In this document: positions 1-7,430 of the stretch, piece by piece
How positions within the stretch are numbered: the first letter of the stretch is position 1
How the letters are laid out: the number at the start of each line of letters is the position of its first letter
Assembly (NCBI GenBank): GCA_045807725.1
Contig: JBJMGV010000096.1
Location: 62,001 to 126,000, forward strand
Reading direction: 5' to 3'
Length of the DNA stretch: 64,000 nucleotides
Origin: DATENM01 sp045807725
Lineage (GTDB): Bacteria; Acidobacteriota; Blastocatellia; UBA7656
Position numbers and translations under genes: made by a program
The notes under the pieces: generated by a model
Seen by the model: only the letters and a program-made list of their open reading frames with translations
Told to the model about the DNA's origin: nothing
Databases searched by the model: none

Positions 1-218
1 TCTTCGGCGTCGTGTTCATGTTGATGCGCCTGTTCACGCACCTGATCGGCACGCGCTCGCATCACGCCACAATGGCGACGCCGGTCAGCAAGAACATCGC
101 CGCCGCGCCGCCGCTTGTGCAATTGCCCGCGCCGCCGTCGGCTATCAGCAGCGTCACCGAACACACGACGCGCAACTTCGAGCAGAGCGTTTACGATAAG
201 CTGCGCGCCCGCGAGTAA
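1..218 (+). CDS. C-terminal end of a membrane/zinc-ribbon-type protein (5' cut by window)
   Basis: The reading frame is open from the window edge to the stop at 218, so this is the tail of a gene that begins upstream. It starts inside a hydrophobic stretch (FGVVFMLMRLF), probably the end of a membrane helix. A Pro/Ala-rich linker follows, then a tail reading PPSAISSVTEHTTRNFEQ. Nearly the same tail ends the next gene (PPSAIGSVTEHTTRNFDE), so the two are tandem paralogues. The neighbour begins with a zinc ribbon; whether this one does cannot be seen. Function is unknown. The ATG at position 12 is probably internal. Confidence 0.7.
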   Translation, partial: FGVVFMLMRLFTHLIGTRSHHATMATPVSKNIAAAPPLVQLPAPPSAISSVTEHTTRNFEQSVYDKLRARE

Positions 219-279
219 CGCCGCGCGCCGGTAAAGAATCAAGCGGCAGCCGCGAGGCTGCGCGACTACAAAGGCGAAT

Positions 280-789
280 ATGTTTTGTCCAAATTGTGGC
301 GCGGAATCGACGCCGGGACTGCGCTATTGCAAGCAGTGCGGGATGAATCTGAGCCAGACGGCGGAGATGCCGCCGCTGCCACCCGCAAAGTTTCCTATGG
401 CGTTGACGATCACGTTTCTCATCATCATCGCCATCATCTCTATCACCGGCATCATCGGCCCATTCGAGATGGCAACGGATATGTCATTACGCGGCGGCAT
501 ACCGGGCCACGTCGTGCCGCTGCTGATACTTGGCCCGCTGGTGACGCTCGGCATTGACGCTTTGCTGGTATGGATGCTGCTGCGGCTGTTGAAAATTCAT
601 CACGAATTCGGCGTCGCGCCACGCGTGCAGTCGTCGCGCCCGCCGCAGCCTAAAGAGTTCGCGCCGCCGCAGCTCAACGCCCCGCCCTCTGCCATCGGCA
701 GCGTCACCGAACACACGACGCGCAATTTCGATGAGTACGAAAAGAACATTCGCGCGCGCCAGGCGAGGCGCGACACCAACGAAGTGTGA
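280..789 (+). CDS. Zinc-ribbon domain membrane protein
   Basis: A 169-residue protein. It opens with a zinc ribbon (CPNCG at residues 3-7 and CKQCG at 17-21), the short metal-binding knuckle found on many bacterial membrane and regulatory proteins of unknown role. Two hydrophobic segments follow (about residues 37-60 and 75-100), then a Pro-rich cytoplasmic-looking tail ending in SVTEHTTRNFDEYEKN. That tail matches the truncated gene just upstream, which marks a tandem duplication. An AAGG-like ribosome site sits about 6 nt before the ATG. No enzymatic motif is visible; the conserved tail is likely the functional or binding part. No confident function. Confidence 0.75.
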   Translation: MFCPNCGAESTPGLRYCKQCGMNLSQTAEMPPLPPAKFPMALTITFLIIIAIISITGIIGPFEMATDMSLRGGIPGHVVPLLILGPLVTLGIDALLVWMLLRLLKIHHEFGVAPRVQSSRPPQPKEFAPPQLNAPPSAIGSVTEHTTRNFDEYEKNIRARQARRDTNEV

Positions 790-873
790 CGGCTCGTCGT
801 CTGCGTGTCAGGCCACCCGCCGCGCCCGCGTCCTGCCGAGCGCTTTCAGGTTGATGACTTCGGAGGATGATTG

Positions 874-1809
874 ATGAATGTGATTGAACTGAGAAATGCG
901 ACCAAACGCTTTAATGAGTTTGTCGCGGTTCGTGACTTATCGTTTGCCGTGCGACAGGGCAGCATCTTCGGCCTGCTTGGCCCGAACGGCGCGGGCAAGA
1001 CCACTTCCATTCGCATGATCGTCAACATTACCGCGCCCGACGATGGCGAGGTGCTGGTGATGGGCCGCCACATGAACGCCGAGCTGCAAGCTCACATCGG
1101 CTACCTGCCGGAAGAACGCGGCCTTTATAAGAAGATGACAGTCGGCGATCAGCTCGTCTTCTTCGGCAATATCAAGGGACTGGATTCGCGCACTGCCGCG
1201 CGCAACGCCGACGAGTGGCTCAGTCGCCTTGAGCTTTCCGAGTGGAAGGGCAAGAAGCCGCCCGACCTCTCGAAAGGTATGCAGCAGAAAGTGCAGTTCA
1301 TCGCTACGGTTCTTCATAACCCCGACATCTTAATTCTCGATGAACCGTTTTCGGGCCTCGACCCGGTGAGCGTGGGCGTGCTCAAGAGCGCCATCCTCGA
1401 CCTGAAGAAGCAAGGCAAGACCGTCATCTTCTCGACGCATCAGATGGAGCAGGTCGAGCAGATGTGCGACGACATCTGCTTAATCAACCACGCGACGAAG
1501 GTGCTGGGCGGCGGCCTCAAAGAAGTCAAGGGCCGCTACGGGCGCAACACGGTCATCCTCGATTACGAAGGGCCGGACGACTTTCTCACGCCGGAGCTGG
1601 TCAAGCGTCATAATCGTAATGCAAGCTACAGCGAGATACTCTTGCAGGACGGCGCGGACGCGCAAGAGATACTGCGACGCGCGGTCGTTGCGGGCGTTCG
1701 CATCAACCGCTTCGAGCTGGTCGAGCCGTCGCTGAATGACATCTTCATCGAATCCGTCACCGGCACGAAAGAGCTGGCCAACCGCCGCGTTGAGGTGGAG
1801 GCGATATGA
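874..1809 (+). CDS. ABC transporter ATP-binding protein, NatA-like
   Basis: The ATPase subunit of an ABC-2-type exporter. Walker A (GPNGAGKTT) lies near residue 38, the Q-loop is followed by GYLPEERGLY, the signature region is LSKGMQQKVQF, and Walker B is ILILDEPFSGLDP with a switch His in STHQ. The ~80 residues after the nucleotide domain fit the C-terminal extension (DUF4162-like) of NatA-type ATPases. I chose ATG 874 rather than TTG 871 because GGAGGA at 862-867 is spaced 6 nt from it. Its stop overlaps the permease start (ATGA), so the pair is translationally coupled. The substrate is not predictable; sodium or drug export is known for relatives. Confidence 0.92.
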   Translation: MNVIELRNATKRFNEFVAVRDLSFAVRQGSIFGLLGPNGAGKTTSIRMIVNITAPDDGEVLVMGRHMNAELQAHIGYLPEERGLYKKMTVGDQLVFFGNIKGLDSRTAARNADEWLSRLELSEWKGKKPPDLSKGMQQKVQFIATVLHNPDILILDEPFSGLDPVSVGVLKSAILDLKKQGKTVIFSTHQMEQVEQMCDDICLINHATKVLGGGLKEVKGRYGRNTVILDYEGPDDFLTPELVKRHNRNASYSEILLQDGADAQEILRRAVVAGVRINRFELVEPSLNDIFIESVTGTKELANRRVEVEAI

Positions 1810-3104
1810 ATAAAATCTGGGCCATCATCAAACGCGAATACATCGTGCGCGTCCGCACGCGCGCCTTCGCTATTAGCACGATTATCAGCCCGCTGTTGCT
1901 GTTGGCGCTGGCGCTGTTGCCCGGTTTGCTGGCGGTGCGCGGCGGCGGCGAGCGCCACGTCACCGTGCTCGATCAGAGCGGCGACCCACAGCTATTCGAT
2001 GCCATCAAGAGCCGCCTCGAATCAGGCGGCGCGAGCGGCGATGACGCCGATAAGAACCGACCGCAACTGACGCGCTACGTGTTGACGCGCCGCGCCGTCG
2101 CTGCCGGTGAAAACATTGATGAGGTGATTCGCAACGACTACAACGGCAGCGGCAAACAGGATGGCGATCAAGCCTACCTGATTTTGCCCGCAGGCATACT
2201 CGACAATGCCAGGCCGGAGTATCGCTCGAAGAATACTAGCGACTTTGGCATACGCTCGCTTGAGTCGGCCATCAGTCAGGGGGTGACGGCGCGCAAGCTC
2301 GAACGCGCGGGCCTGTCCGGCGACCGCATCAAGGACTTTACGCGGCGCGTCGAGTTGGACACCAAGAAGCTGACGGCGGAAGGCGGCGCGCAAGAAGACG
2401 GCGGCATGGGCTTCATCCTCGCTTTCGTCATGCTCTTCTTTATGTACATGACGGTGCTGTTTTACGGGCTGTTTATGATGCGCGGAGTCATCGAAGAGAA
2501 GCAGTCGCGCATCGTCGAGATCGTCGTCTCGTCGGTGAAGCCATTCGAGATGATGATGGGCAAGCTGATCGGCATCGGTCTGGTCGGGCTGACGCAGATC
2601 GGCATCTGGATTACGAGCGTGGCCTTGCTTACGACCGTGGGCATCTCGGTCTTCGCCTCGCGTGGCGTTGCGCTGCCGCACGTTCCGCCATCGATGCTCG
2701 TCTACTTCCTCATCTTCTTCGTGCTCGGCTATTTCCTCTACGCGACGCTTTACGCGATTGTTGGCGCGACCGTGGGCAGCGAAGAAGAAGCGCAGCAGGC
2801 GCAGTTCCCCGTGACGATATTGATCGTCATTCCGATGATGATCTTCACGACGGTGATGGCGAATCCGAATGGGCCGATGGCGGTGACGCTCTCGATGATT
2901 CCCTTCTTTGCGCCGACCTTGATGATGCTGCGCATTGCCGTCATCAGCCCGCCGCTCTGGCAGGTCTTGCTGTCGATGGCGATTATGGTCGTGACGATTC
3001 TCGGCGCGGTGTGGCTGGCGGCGAAGATTTATCGCGTCGGCATACTGATGTACGGCAAGCGCCCGAGCCTCGCTGAACTGGGCCGCTGGCTGCGCTACAG
3101 TTAG
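1806..3104 (+). CDS. ABC-2 type transporter permease, NatB-like
   Basis: A 432-residue membrane subunit partnering the ATPase just upstream. One N-terminal transmembrane helix (about residues 20-45) is followed by a ~170-residue extracytoplasmic domain. Five or so helices are clustered from residue ~195 to the end. The segment VIEEKQSRIVEIVVSSVKP, then MMGKLIGIGLVGL, is the typical cytoplasmic signature of the ABC-2/NatB permease family. It starts within the stop codon of the ATPase gene (ATGA overlap), so the two are made together and form one exporter. Nothing downstream belongs to it: about 70 bp later the accessory cassette block starts. Confidence 0.9.
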   Translation: MNKIWAIIKREYIVRVRTRAFAISTIISPLLLLALALLPGLLAVRGGGERHVTVLDQSGDPQLFDAIKSRLESGGASGDDADKNRPQLTRYVLTRRAVAAGENIDEVIRNDYNGSGKQDGDQAYLILPAGILDNARPEYRSKNTSDFGIRSLESAISQGVTARKLERAGLSGDRIKDFTRRVELDTKKLTAEGGAQEDGGMGFILAFVMLFFMYMTVLFYGLFMMRGVIEEKQSRIVEIVVSSVKPFEMMMGKLIGIGLVGLTQIGIWITSVALLTTVGISVFASRGVALPHVPPSMLVYFLIFFVLGYFLYATLYAIVGATVGSEEEAQQAQFPVTILIVIPMMIFTTVMANPNGPMAVTLSMIPFFAPTLMMLRIAVISPPLWQVLLSMAIMVVTILGAVWLAAKIYRVGILMYGKRPSLAELGRWLRYS

Positions 3105-3173
3105 TCCCTTGTTGGGCGTCTTCGCGTCTTTCGTGGTAAATTCTTGCTGCAACAAGTCTATAAGGAGCAAGCT

Positions 3174-3743
3174 ATGTCGGTACACCATAAATCGTTTCTG
3201 ACCCCGGAAGAATATTTGGCCATCGAGCGTAAAGCCAAAACGAAGAGCGAATATTTCGGCGGCGAAATCTTTCTAATGGCCGGAGCTAGTGAGAATCATA
3301 ATTTAATTGTCGCCAATCTGGTGGGAGAATTTCGCTCACACTTGAAGAAGCGGCCCTGCAAAGTATATCCAAGCGATATGAGAGTGAAGATACAGACGAC
3401 AGGGTTATATACCTATCCTGATGTAGTTGTAGTCTGTGATGAGCCAAAGTTTGAAGATGATCAAAAAGATATTCTATTAAACCCTACGCTTATCGTTGAG
3501 GTGCTTTCAGAATCGACTGAGGCTTACGACAGAGGCAAGAAGTTTGACCATTATCGAACTTTGGATTCACTTTCTGATTACCTGCTGGTGACCCAAGATC
3601 ATCCAAAGGTTGAATACTACGCGAGACATCTGAACGGGAAATGGTTGCTGTCAATATTTAATAAGCTGCAAGAAGTCATTGAATTGGCATCCGTAGGCTG
3701 TGAGTTACCCCTCAACGAGATTTATGACAAGGTAGAGCTTTAG
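3174..3743 (+). CDS. Uma2 family (PD-(D/E)XK-fold) endonuclease-like protein
   Basis: A 189-residue protein of the Uma2/DUF820 family, predicted PD-(D/E)XK-fold nucleases that occur in many copies in cyanobacteria, Chloroflexi and Acidobacteria; their biological role is unsettled. Visible family features are LTPEEYLAIE at the N-terminus, KSEYFGGEIFLMAGAS, YPDVVVVCDEP with the putative catalytic Asp, and LIVEVLSEST with the Glu. AAGGAG at 3162-3167 is spaced 6 nt from ATG 3174, preferred over the upstream start at 3144. The gene is AT-richer than its neighbours. An attC-like site follows right behind it and GTTGGGC lies 57 nt before it, so it may be an integron-type gene cassette. Confidence 0.85.
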   Translation: MSVHHKSFLTPEEYLAIERKAKTKSEYFGGEIFLMAGASENHNLIVANLVGEFRSHLKKRPCKVYPSDMRVKIQTTGLYTYPDVVVVCDEPKFEDDQKDILLNPTLIVEVLSESTEAYDRGKKFDHYRTLDSLSDYLLVTQDHPKVEYYARHLNGKWLLSIFNKLQEVIELASVGCELPLNEIYDKVEL

Positions 3744-3766
3744 AACTCACCGCTCTCAAGAGAGCC

Positions 3767-3859
3767 GCCCAACAACGCGTTGCAGCGGAGGCCGTGCAGT
3801 GCGGCTCACATGCTTTCTTTGATTGCCGCTCGCGGTCCCGCTGAACGGGAGCGTTAGAT
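3767..3859 (+). other. attC-like integron recombination site 1
   Basis: A 93-bp imperfect palindrome with the layout of an integron attC site. The left end GCCCAAC (3767-3773) fits RYYYAAC and the right end GTTAGAT (3853-3859) fits GTTRRRY exactly. Inner arms GCAGCGGAGGCC and GGTCCCGCTGAAC pair with a bulged base. A variable terminal loop lies between them. A second copy with the same arms lies at 6703-6794 in the same orientation. Attachment sites of this kind mark the 3' end of gene cassettes; here that cassette would be the Uma2 gene. The assignment rests on motif and folding, with no covariance-model scan. Confidence 0.7.
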
Positions 3860-4006
3860 TGCTACAGGTCAGCAGCTCTTTGGCCAGCAGATAGAAGAAG
3901 AAAACCTAAAAGAACAAGTTACCTTGAACTGAACGCAGAAGTAATGCTCTGATATCGTTGCTATCAAATTTTCCCAGCGGGGGAGATGCGGAAAGGAAAA
4001 GGATAG

Positions 4007-5113
4007 ATGGGCAACAGCCTTTTAGTCAGAGATGTGCCAGAACAAATTCGCTCTTGGATAGAGGAAGAGCGAAGCCAGTACCATTTGACACAGAAAGAAT
4101 TTGTCCTCTCCGTCCTTCAGAATGCATACGAGAATGGCCAGCAACCGATACTCCCCTTTGAATCTAAAATAATAGAACCATCTTTGGTTGAACGTGTTCC
4201 CTTCACATTTATTGACCTTTTCGCAGGTATCGGCGGATTCCGCATCCCGCTTGAAAACATCGGCGGCAAATGTGTCTTTTCCTCGGAAATAGACAAGCAC
4301 GCACAAAAAAACTACAAAGCTTGGTTTGGCGAGATGCCACAGGGCGATATTACAAAGATCAATCCAGCGAGTATCCCAGATCATGACATACTGGCTGCAG
4401 GCTTTCCTTGTCAGCCATTCTCAATTGCGGGGGTATCGAAAAAGAAAAGTTTGGGTCACGCGCATGGATTTCTATGCCAGACACAAGGAACCCTGTTCTT
4501 TAATGTGGCTTCAATCATTGAATTGAAACGTCCTCCTGTTGTGCTTCTTGAGAACGTAAAGAATCTACAATCCCACGATAAGGGGCGTACTTGGAAAGTC
4601 ATAAAGGAAGCCCTCGAAGCTCTTGATTATGCAGTGTTTCATAAGGTGATTGATGCATCCGCTTATGTCCCACAGCACCGTGAGCGTGTTTACATTGTCT
4701 GTTTCGACAAGAGGACTTTCGGGGGTAAGCCTGCATTTGAGTTTCCGAAACCACCGGATGGCGAGCGGCCAAAACTTCGAGATGTACTTGAACCATCACC
4801 TGATAAAAAGTACACCCTATCAGATCACCTCTGGAACTATCTTCAGGAATATGCAGAACGTCATCGCGCAAAAGGCAATGGCTTTGGTTACGGGCTAGCT
4901 AACCTTGGTGGTACAACTAGAACTCTGAGCGCAAGATATTATAAGGATGGTTCCGAGATTCTGATTCCACAGGGGCGCGGTAAGAATCCCAGTCGATTAA
5001 CCCCGCGTGAGTGCGCGCGACTCATGGGCTTCCCTGATGAATTCCCAATCGTTGTTTCCGACACTCAGGCATATCGCCAATTCGGCAATGCAGTAGAGCC
5101 TAAAGCCGCGTAG
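4007..5113 (+). CDS. dcm: DNA (cytosine-5-)-methyltransferase with N-terminal RHH-like domain
   Basis: A 368-residue C5-cytosine methyltransferase, which transfers methyl from S-adenosylmethionine to cytosine in a specific DNA site. Motif I is DLFAGIGGF (residues 70-78), motif IV GFPCQPFS with catalytic Cys135, motif VI ENV (182-184), motif VIII QHRERVYIV (from 223), and RECARLMGFPDEF near the end. Motif X (YRQFGNAVEP) is cut short: only three residues follow, so the usual last helix is missing. Residues 1-45 (LLVRDVPEQIRSWIEEE..LTQKEFVLSVLQ) resemble a ribbon-helix-helix DNA-binding domain, perhaps for self-regulation. AAAAGGA lies just before the ATG. It heads a cluster with HNH and vsr genes inside an attC-bounded segment. 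Confidence 0.9.
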   Translation: MGNSLLVRDVPEQIRSWIEEERSQYHLTQKEFVLSVLQNAYENGQQPILPFESKIIEPSLVERVPFTFIDLFAGIGGFRIPLENIGGKCVFSSEIDKHAQKNYKAWFGEMPQGDITKINPASIPDHDILAAGFPCQPFSIAGVSKKKSLGHAHGFLCQTQGTLFFNVASIIELKRPPVVLLENVKNLQSHDKGRTWKVIKEALEALDYAVFHKVIDASAYVPQHRERVYIVCFDKRTFGGKPAFEFPKPPDGERPKLRDVLEPSPDKKYTLSDHLWNYLQEYAERHRAKGNGFGYGLANLGGTTRTLSARYYKDGSEILIPQGRGKNPSRLTPRECARLMGFPDEFPIVVSDTQAYRQFGNAVEPKAA

Positions 5114-5156
5114 TCAGAGTTTATTTGTGCTGATTGATGGTTGATTGGAAAGAACT

Positions 5157-5915
5157 ATGCCTCGTCAAAGCTGGTCTAGAGATGAGTTACTTGTAACCTT
5201 TAATCTATATTGTCGCACTCCCTTCGGTCGGCTGCACAGAAGCAATCCTGAAATCATTTCGCTCGCACGCAAGATTGGTCGAACACCTAGTGCAGTGGCA
5301 ATGAAACTTGTCAACTTTGCAAGCTTTGACCCTATTCATCAAGCGCGATCTGTTCGTGGGTTGAACAATGCTAGCCAAGCCGACCGTCATATTTGGGATG
5401 AATTTAATGCTAACCCAGAGCAATTGGCATTTGAAAGTCAAAAAGCATTCAATGAAATCGTAGAGAGCGTTACGGAATCTGATAAGATAGTTTTTCCATC
5501 TTCAGGCCAAACTGAAACAACTCGGATCGTCCGGGTGCGATTGGTTCAACGTTTTTTTCGTGAATCTGTTCTGACAAGCTATAACTATCGTTGCTCTATT
5601 TGTGAACTCAGTTTAGTGGAATTGCTGACAGCCAGCCACATCATTCCCTGGAGTCGAAATGTGGAGCGACGCGCTGACCCTCGAAATGGTTTGGCGCTCT
5701 GTGCAATTCATGATCGTGCATTTGATCGTGGATTAATAACACTAGATGATTCATTCCGGGTACTGCTTTCTAGGACAGCAAAAATAATAACCTCAAGCCG
5801 ACTGCATCTGGTTGCACTGATGGAGATTGAGGGTAACATGATCTCAATGCCAAAAAGATTCTCCCCAGATCCTATAGCTTTGGCTTATCATAGGACAGAG
5901 ATTTTCAGGCAGTAG
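5157..5915 (+). CDS. HNH restriction-type endonuclease
   Basis: A 252-residue putative restriction nuclease. The N-terminal ~60 residues (WSRDELLVTFNLY, then IGRTPSAVAMKLVNF) match the N-terminal domain often seen on HNH nucleases in restriction islands. The C-terminal HNH domain has Cys146 and Cys149, then ASHIIPW with His161, NGLALC with Asn177 and Cys182, and IHDRAFD with His185; Cys pairs bind zinc and His161 is the expected general base. It lies 43 nt after the methyltransferase gene on the same strand, as expected for a type II-like restriction-modification pair. ATG 5157 (GGAAAG upstream) is preferred over TTG 5145. Target sequence unknown. Confidence 0.85.
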   Translation: MPRQSWSRDELLVTFNLYCRTPFGRLHRSNPEIISLARKIGRTPSAVAMKLVNFASFDPIHQARSVRGLNNASQADRHIWDEFNANPEQLAFESQKAFNEIVESVTESDKIVFPSSGQTETTRIVRVRLVQRFFRESVLTSYNYRCSICELSLVELLTASHIIPWSRNVERRADPRNGLALCAIHDRAFDRGLITLDDSFRVLLSRTAKIITSSRLHLVALMEIEGNMISMPKRFSPDPIALAYHRTEIFRQ

Positions 5916-5938
5916 AGTTCATGAGGGGGATTGCGCCT

Positions 5939-6223
5939 ATGTCGAGACCGATCACAATTATTTTGGAAGCCGCAGATATTCTACAGGTACTTGATGCGCT
6001 GGAAAGCAAAGCGGAAGCTTACGAAAAGACAGCGGCTTTGATGAAGGACGAATATAATATAGAGATGGATAAAGAAGATAATTTAGAACTGAACAACGAA
6101 GATGTGTTAGATCAGGTTTTTATTTCCGAAGAGTGTAGAGACGCAACCGAAGCAGAAGGCATAGCCAAGCATTTCAGAGATATAATGGCCTCTTTGGAAA
6201 AGCAACTTGGCGAATCCAGATAG
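5939..6223 (+). CDS. Small acidic hypothetical protein in restriction cluster
   Basis: About 94 residues, rich in Glu, Asp and Leu, predicted mostly helical (ILEAADILQVLDALESKAEAYEKTAALMKDEY) and probably coiled-coil. No family was recognised. ATG 5939 is chosen over ATG 5921 because GAGGGGG at 5923-5929 then acts as its ribosome site. It follows the HNH gene by 23 nt and precedes the broken vsr gene, so it belongs to the same transcript. Acidic helical proteins in such places can be restriction control or inhibitor proteins, but nothing in the sequence proves that. Confidence 0.6.
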   Translation: MSRPITIILEAADILQVLDALESKAEAYEKTAALMKDEYNIEMDKEDNLELNNEDVLDQVFISEECRDATEAEGIAKHFRDIMASLEKQLGESR

Positions 6224-6302
6224 ATTCTATAGCTGTTTGCAATTAAGTGAATATCAAAAGATGTATTTTTACTCAGAATTACTGGGCTTTTTACATCTAT
6301 TA

Positions 6303-6674
6303 TGGATTCACTCAATTCAGAACCACTGTAAGCCCGAAATGGTTGTGCGTTCATTGGTTCATCGAATGGGCTACCGCTACTGCCTTCATAAGCGTGACCT
6401 TCCCGGCAAACCCGACCTTGTTTTCCCAAGCCATCGAAAAATAATATTTGTACACGGTTGTTTTTGGCATATTCATAACTGTCCTTATGGAAAGGTAGTA
6501 CCTAAAACTAATGCAGAATTTTAGCAAACCAAACGATTGTCCAATATAACCCGCGACAAAACAAATTTGAGAATGCTGAGAAAACAAGGATGGAAAGTAT
6601 TGATTATTTGGGAATGTCAGATAAAAAATACAAGCAAACTTCATGATCGCATAAAAGGCTTTTTGGAGAATTGA
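6303..6674 (+). pseudogene. vsr: Very-short-patch-repair endonuclease (Vsr), broken by an in-frame stop
   Basis: Vsr nicks DNA at T:G mismatches that arise when methylated cytosines deaminate, and it usually accompanies a C5 methyltransferase, as here. The core is clear: KPEMVVRSLVHRMGYRY, then LHKRDLPGKPDLVFP and IIFVHGCFWHIHNCPYGK. At 6522-6524 a TAG replaces the Trp codon expected after NAEF. The same frame then continues with family sequence (QTKRLSNITRDK, LRKQGWKVLIIWECQ) to a TGA at 6672. The usual start and the IRGKDT motif before KPE are also degraded (HSIQNHC). A single TGG-to-TAG change plus N-terminal decay explains the gene; recoding is unlikely. Confidence 0.85.
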
Positions 6675-6702
6675 TACTTCATGGTACATTCCCATCAACG
6701 CA

Positions 6703-6794
6703 ACCTAACAACCGCATGCAGCGGAGACCGCGAAGCGCAGTTCTTACGCTTGCTTGGAGTGCTTCACGCGGCCCCGCTGAACGCCGCGTTAGCG
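6703..6794 (+). other. attC-like integron recombination site 2
   Basis: A 92-bp imperfect palindrome. The left end ACCTAAC (6703-6709) fits RYYYAAC and the right end begins GTTAG (6788-6792) but departs from GTTRRRY at the last base. Inner arms TGCAGCGGAG and CCCCGCTGAACG are nearly the same as in the site at 3767-3859, while the central loop differs in sequence, as is usual for attC sites of one array. The 2.9-kb segment between the two sites carries the methyltransferase, HNH, small-ORF and vsr genes, so it would be one unusually large cassette. Confidence 0.68.
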
Positions 6795-6839
6795 GTTCTG
6801 GAGTACGTAGAGTCGAGCTTGCAATCGAGGTAACACAAC

Positions 6840-7358
6840 GTGAATCGCGTATTGATCAGCGCGTGTTTATTGGGTGAGCCGGTACGATACAATGGCCGTG
6901 ACGTTCCAACCCGTCACGAAATACTTGCCCGCTGGCACGCCGAAGGGCGGCTGGTTTCGATCTGTCCTGAAGTCGCCGGTGGCTTGCCTGTGCCTCGCCC
7001 GCCGGCGGAAATCCTCAATGGTGATGGGCTGGCCGTGCTGGAAAGCAAAGCCAAAGTCATGACGAAGTCAGGCGATGATGTAACGGCGGTGTTCTTGAAG
7101 GGAGCCTACGAGGCTCTGACGCTTGCGCAAGAATACGGTTGCCGGGTAGCGATCCTAACCGAAAAAAGTCCCTCGTGTGGAAGCAGTCTTATTCACGATG
7201 GAACGTTTTCACCTGGGCTGCGTCAAGGTCGCGGCGTCACGGCGGCATTGTTAGAGAAAAACGGTGTGCGCGTATTCAATCAACATCAGTTCGAGCAAGC
7301 CGCAAAGTGTCTGCTAGAGCTTGAGCCTTCCGAGATCGATGAGCAGAGACGCCGCTAA
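6840..7358 (+). CDS. DUF523 family protein
   Basis: A 172-residue member of the DUF523 (YbbK-like) family, whose biochemical role is not established. Family hallmarks visible are ISACLLGEPVRYNG at the start, CPEVAGGLPVPRPPAEI around residue 42, and LTEKSPSCGSSLIHDG around residue 107. The conserved Cys residues of these motifs suggest metal or cofactor binding. The start is GTG 6840 with GAGG at 6827-6830. The gene lies 46 bp after attC-like site 2 and its stop runs into the remains of a third such site, so it looks like the next cassette of the array. Confidence 0.85.
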   Translation: MNRVLISACLLGEPVRYNGRDVPTRHEILARWHAEGRLVSICPEVAGGLPVPRPPAEILNGDGLAVLESKAKVMTKSGDDVTAVFLKGAYEALTLAQEYGCRVAILTEKSPSCGSSLIHDGTFSPGLRQGRGVTAALLEKNGVRVFNQHQFEQAAKCLLELEPSEIDEQRRR

Positions 7359-7430
7359 TAATCGTTGCAGCAGAGGCCGCTAAGCGAATCACTCATCACC
7401 TTACTCCCGGCCTCAATGAACGCGCTTGGT
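7353..7430 (+). other. Degenerate third attC-like site
   Basis: Right after the DUF523 gene, ATCGTTGCAGCAGAGGCCG (from 7361) copies the left arm of the two attC-like sites. CGGCCTC (7409-7415) followed by AATGAACGCGC copies the right arm. The ends have decayed: RYYYAAC is replaced by GCTAATA, and GTTAG by CTTGG. The right half overlaps the stop codon of the convergent vWA gene. It probably marks the end of the cassette block. Support is weaker than for sites 1 and 2. Confidence 0.45.

Noticed and set aside
2022..3188. Long minus-strand ORF opposite the ABC permease
   Set aside because: His/Arg/Asp-rich translation without family features; it is the antisense shadow of a well-supported permease gene in GC-rich DNA.
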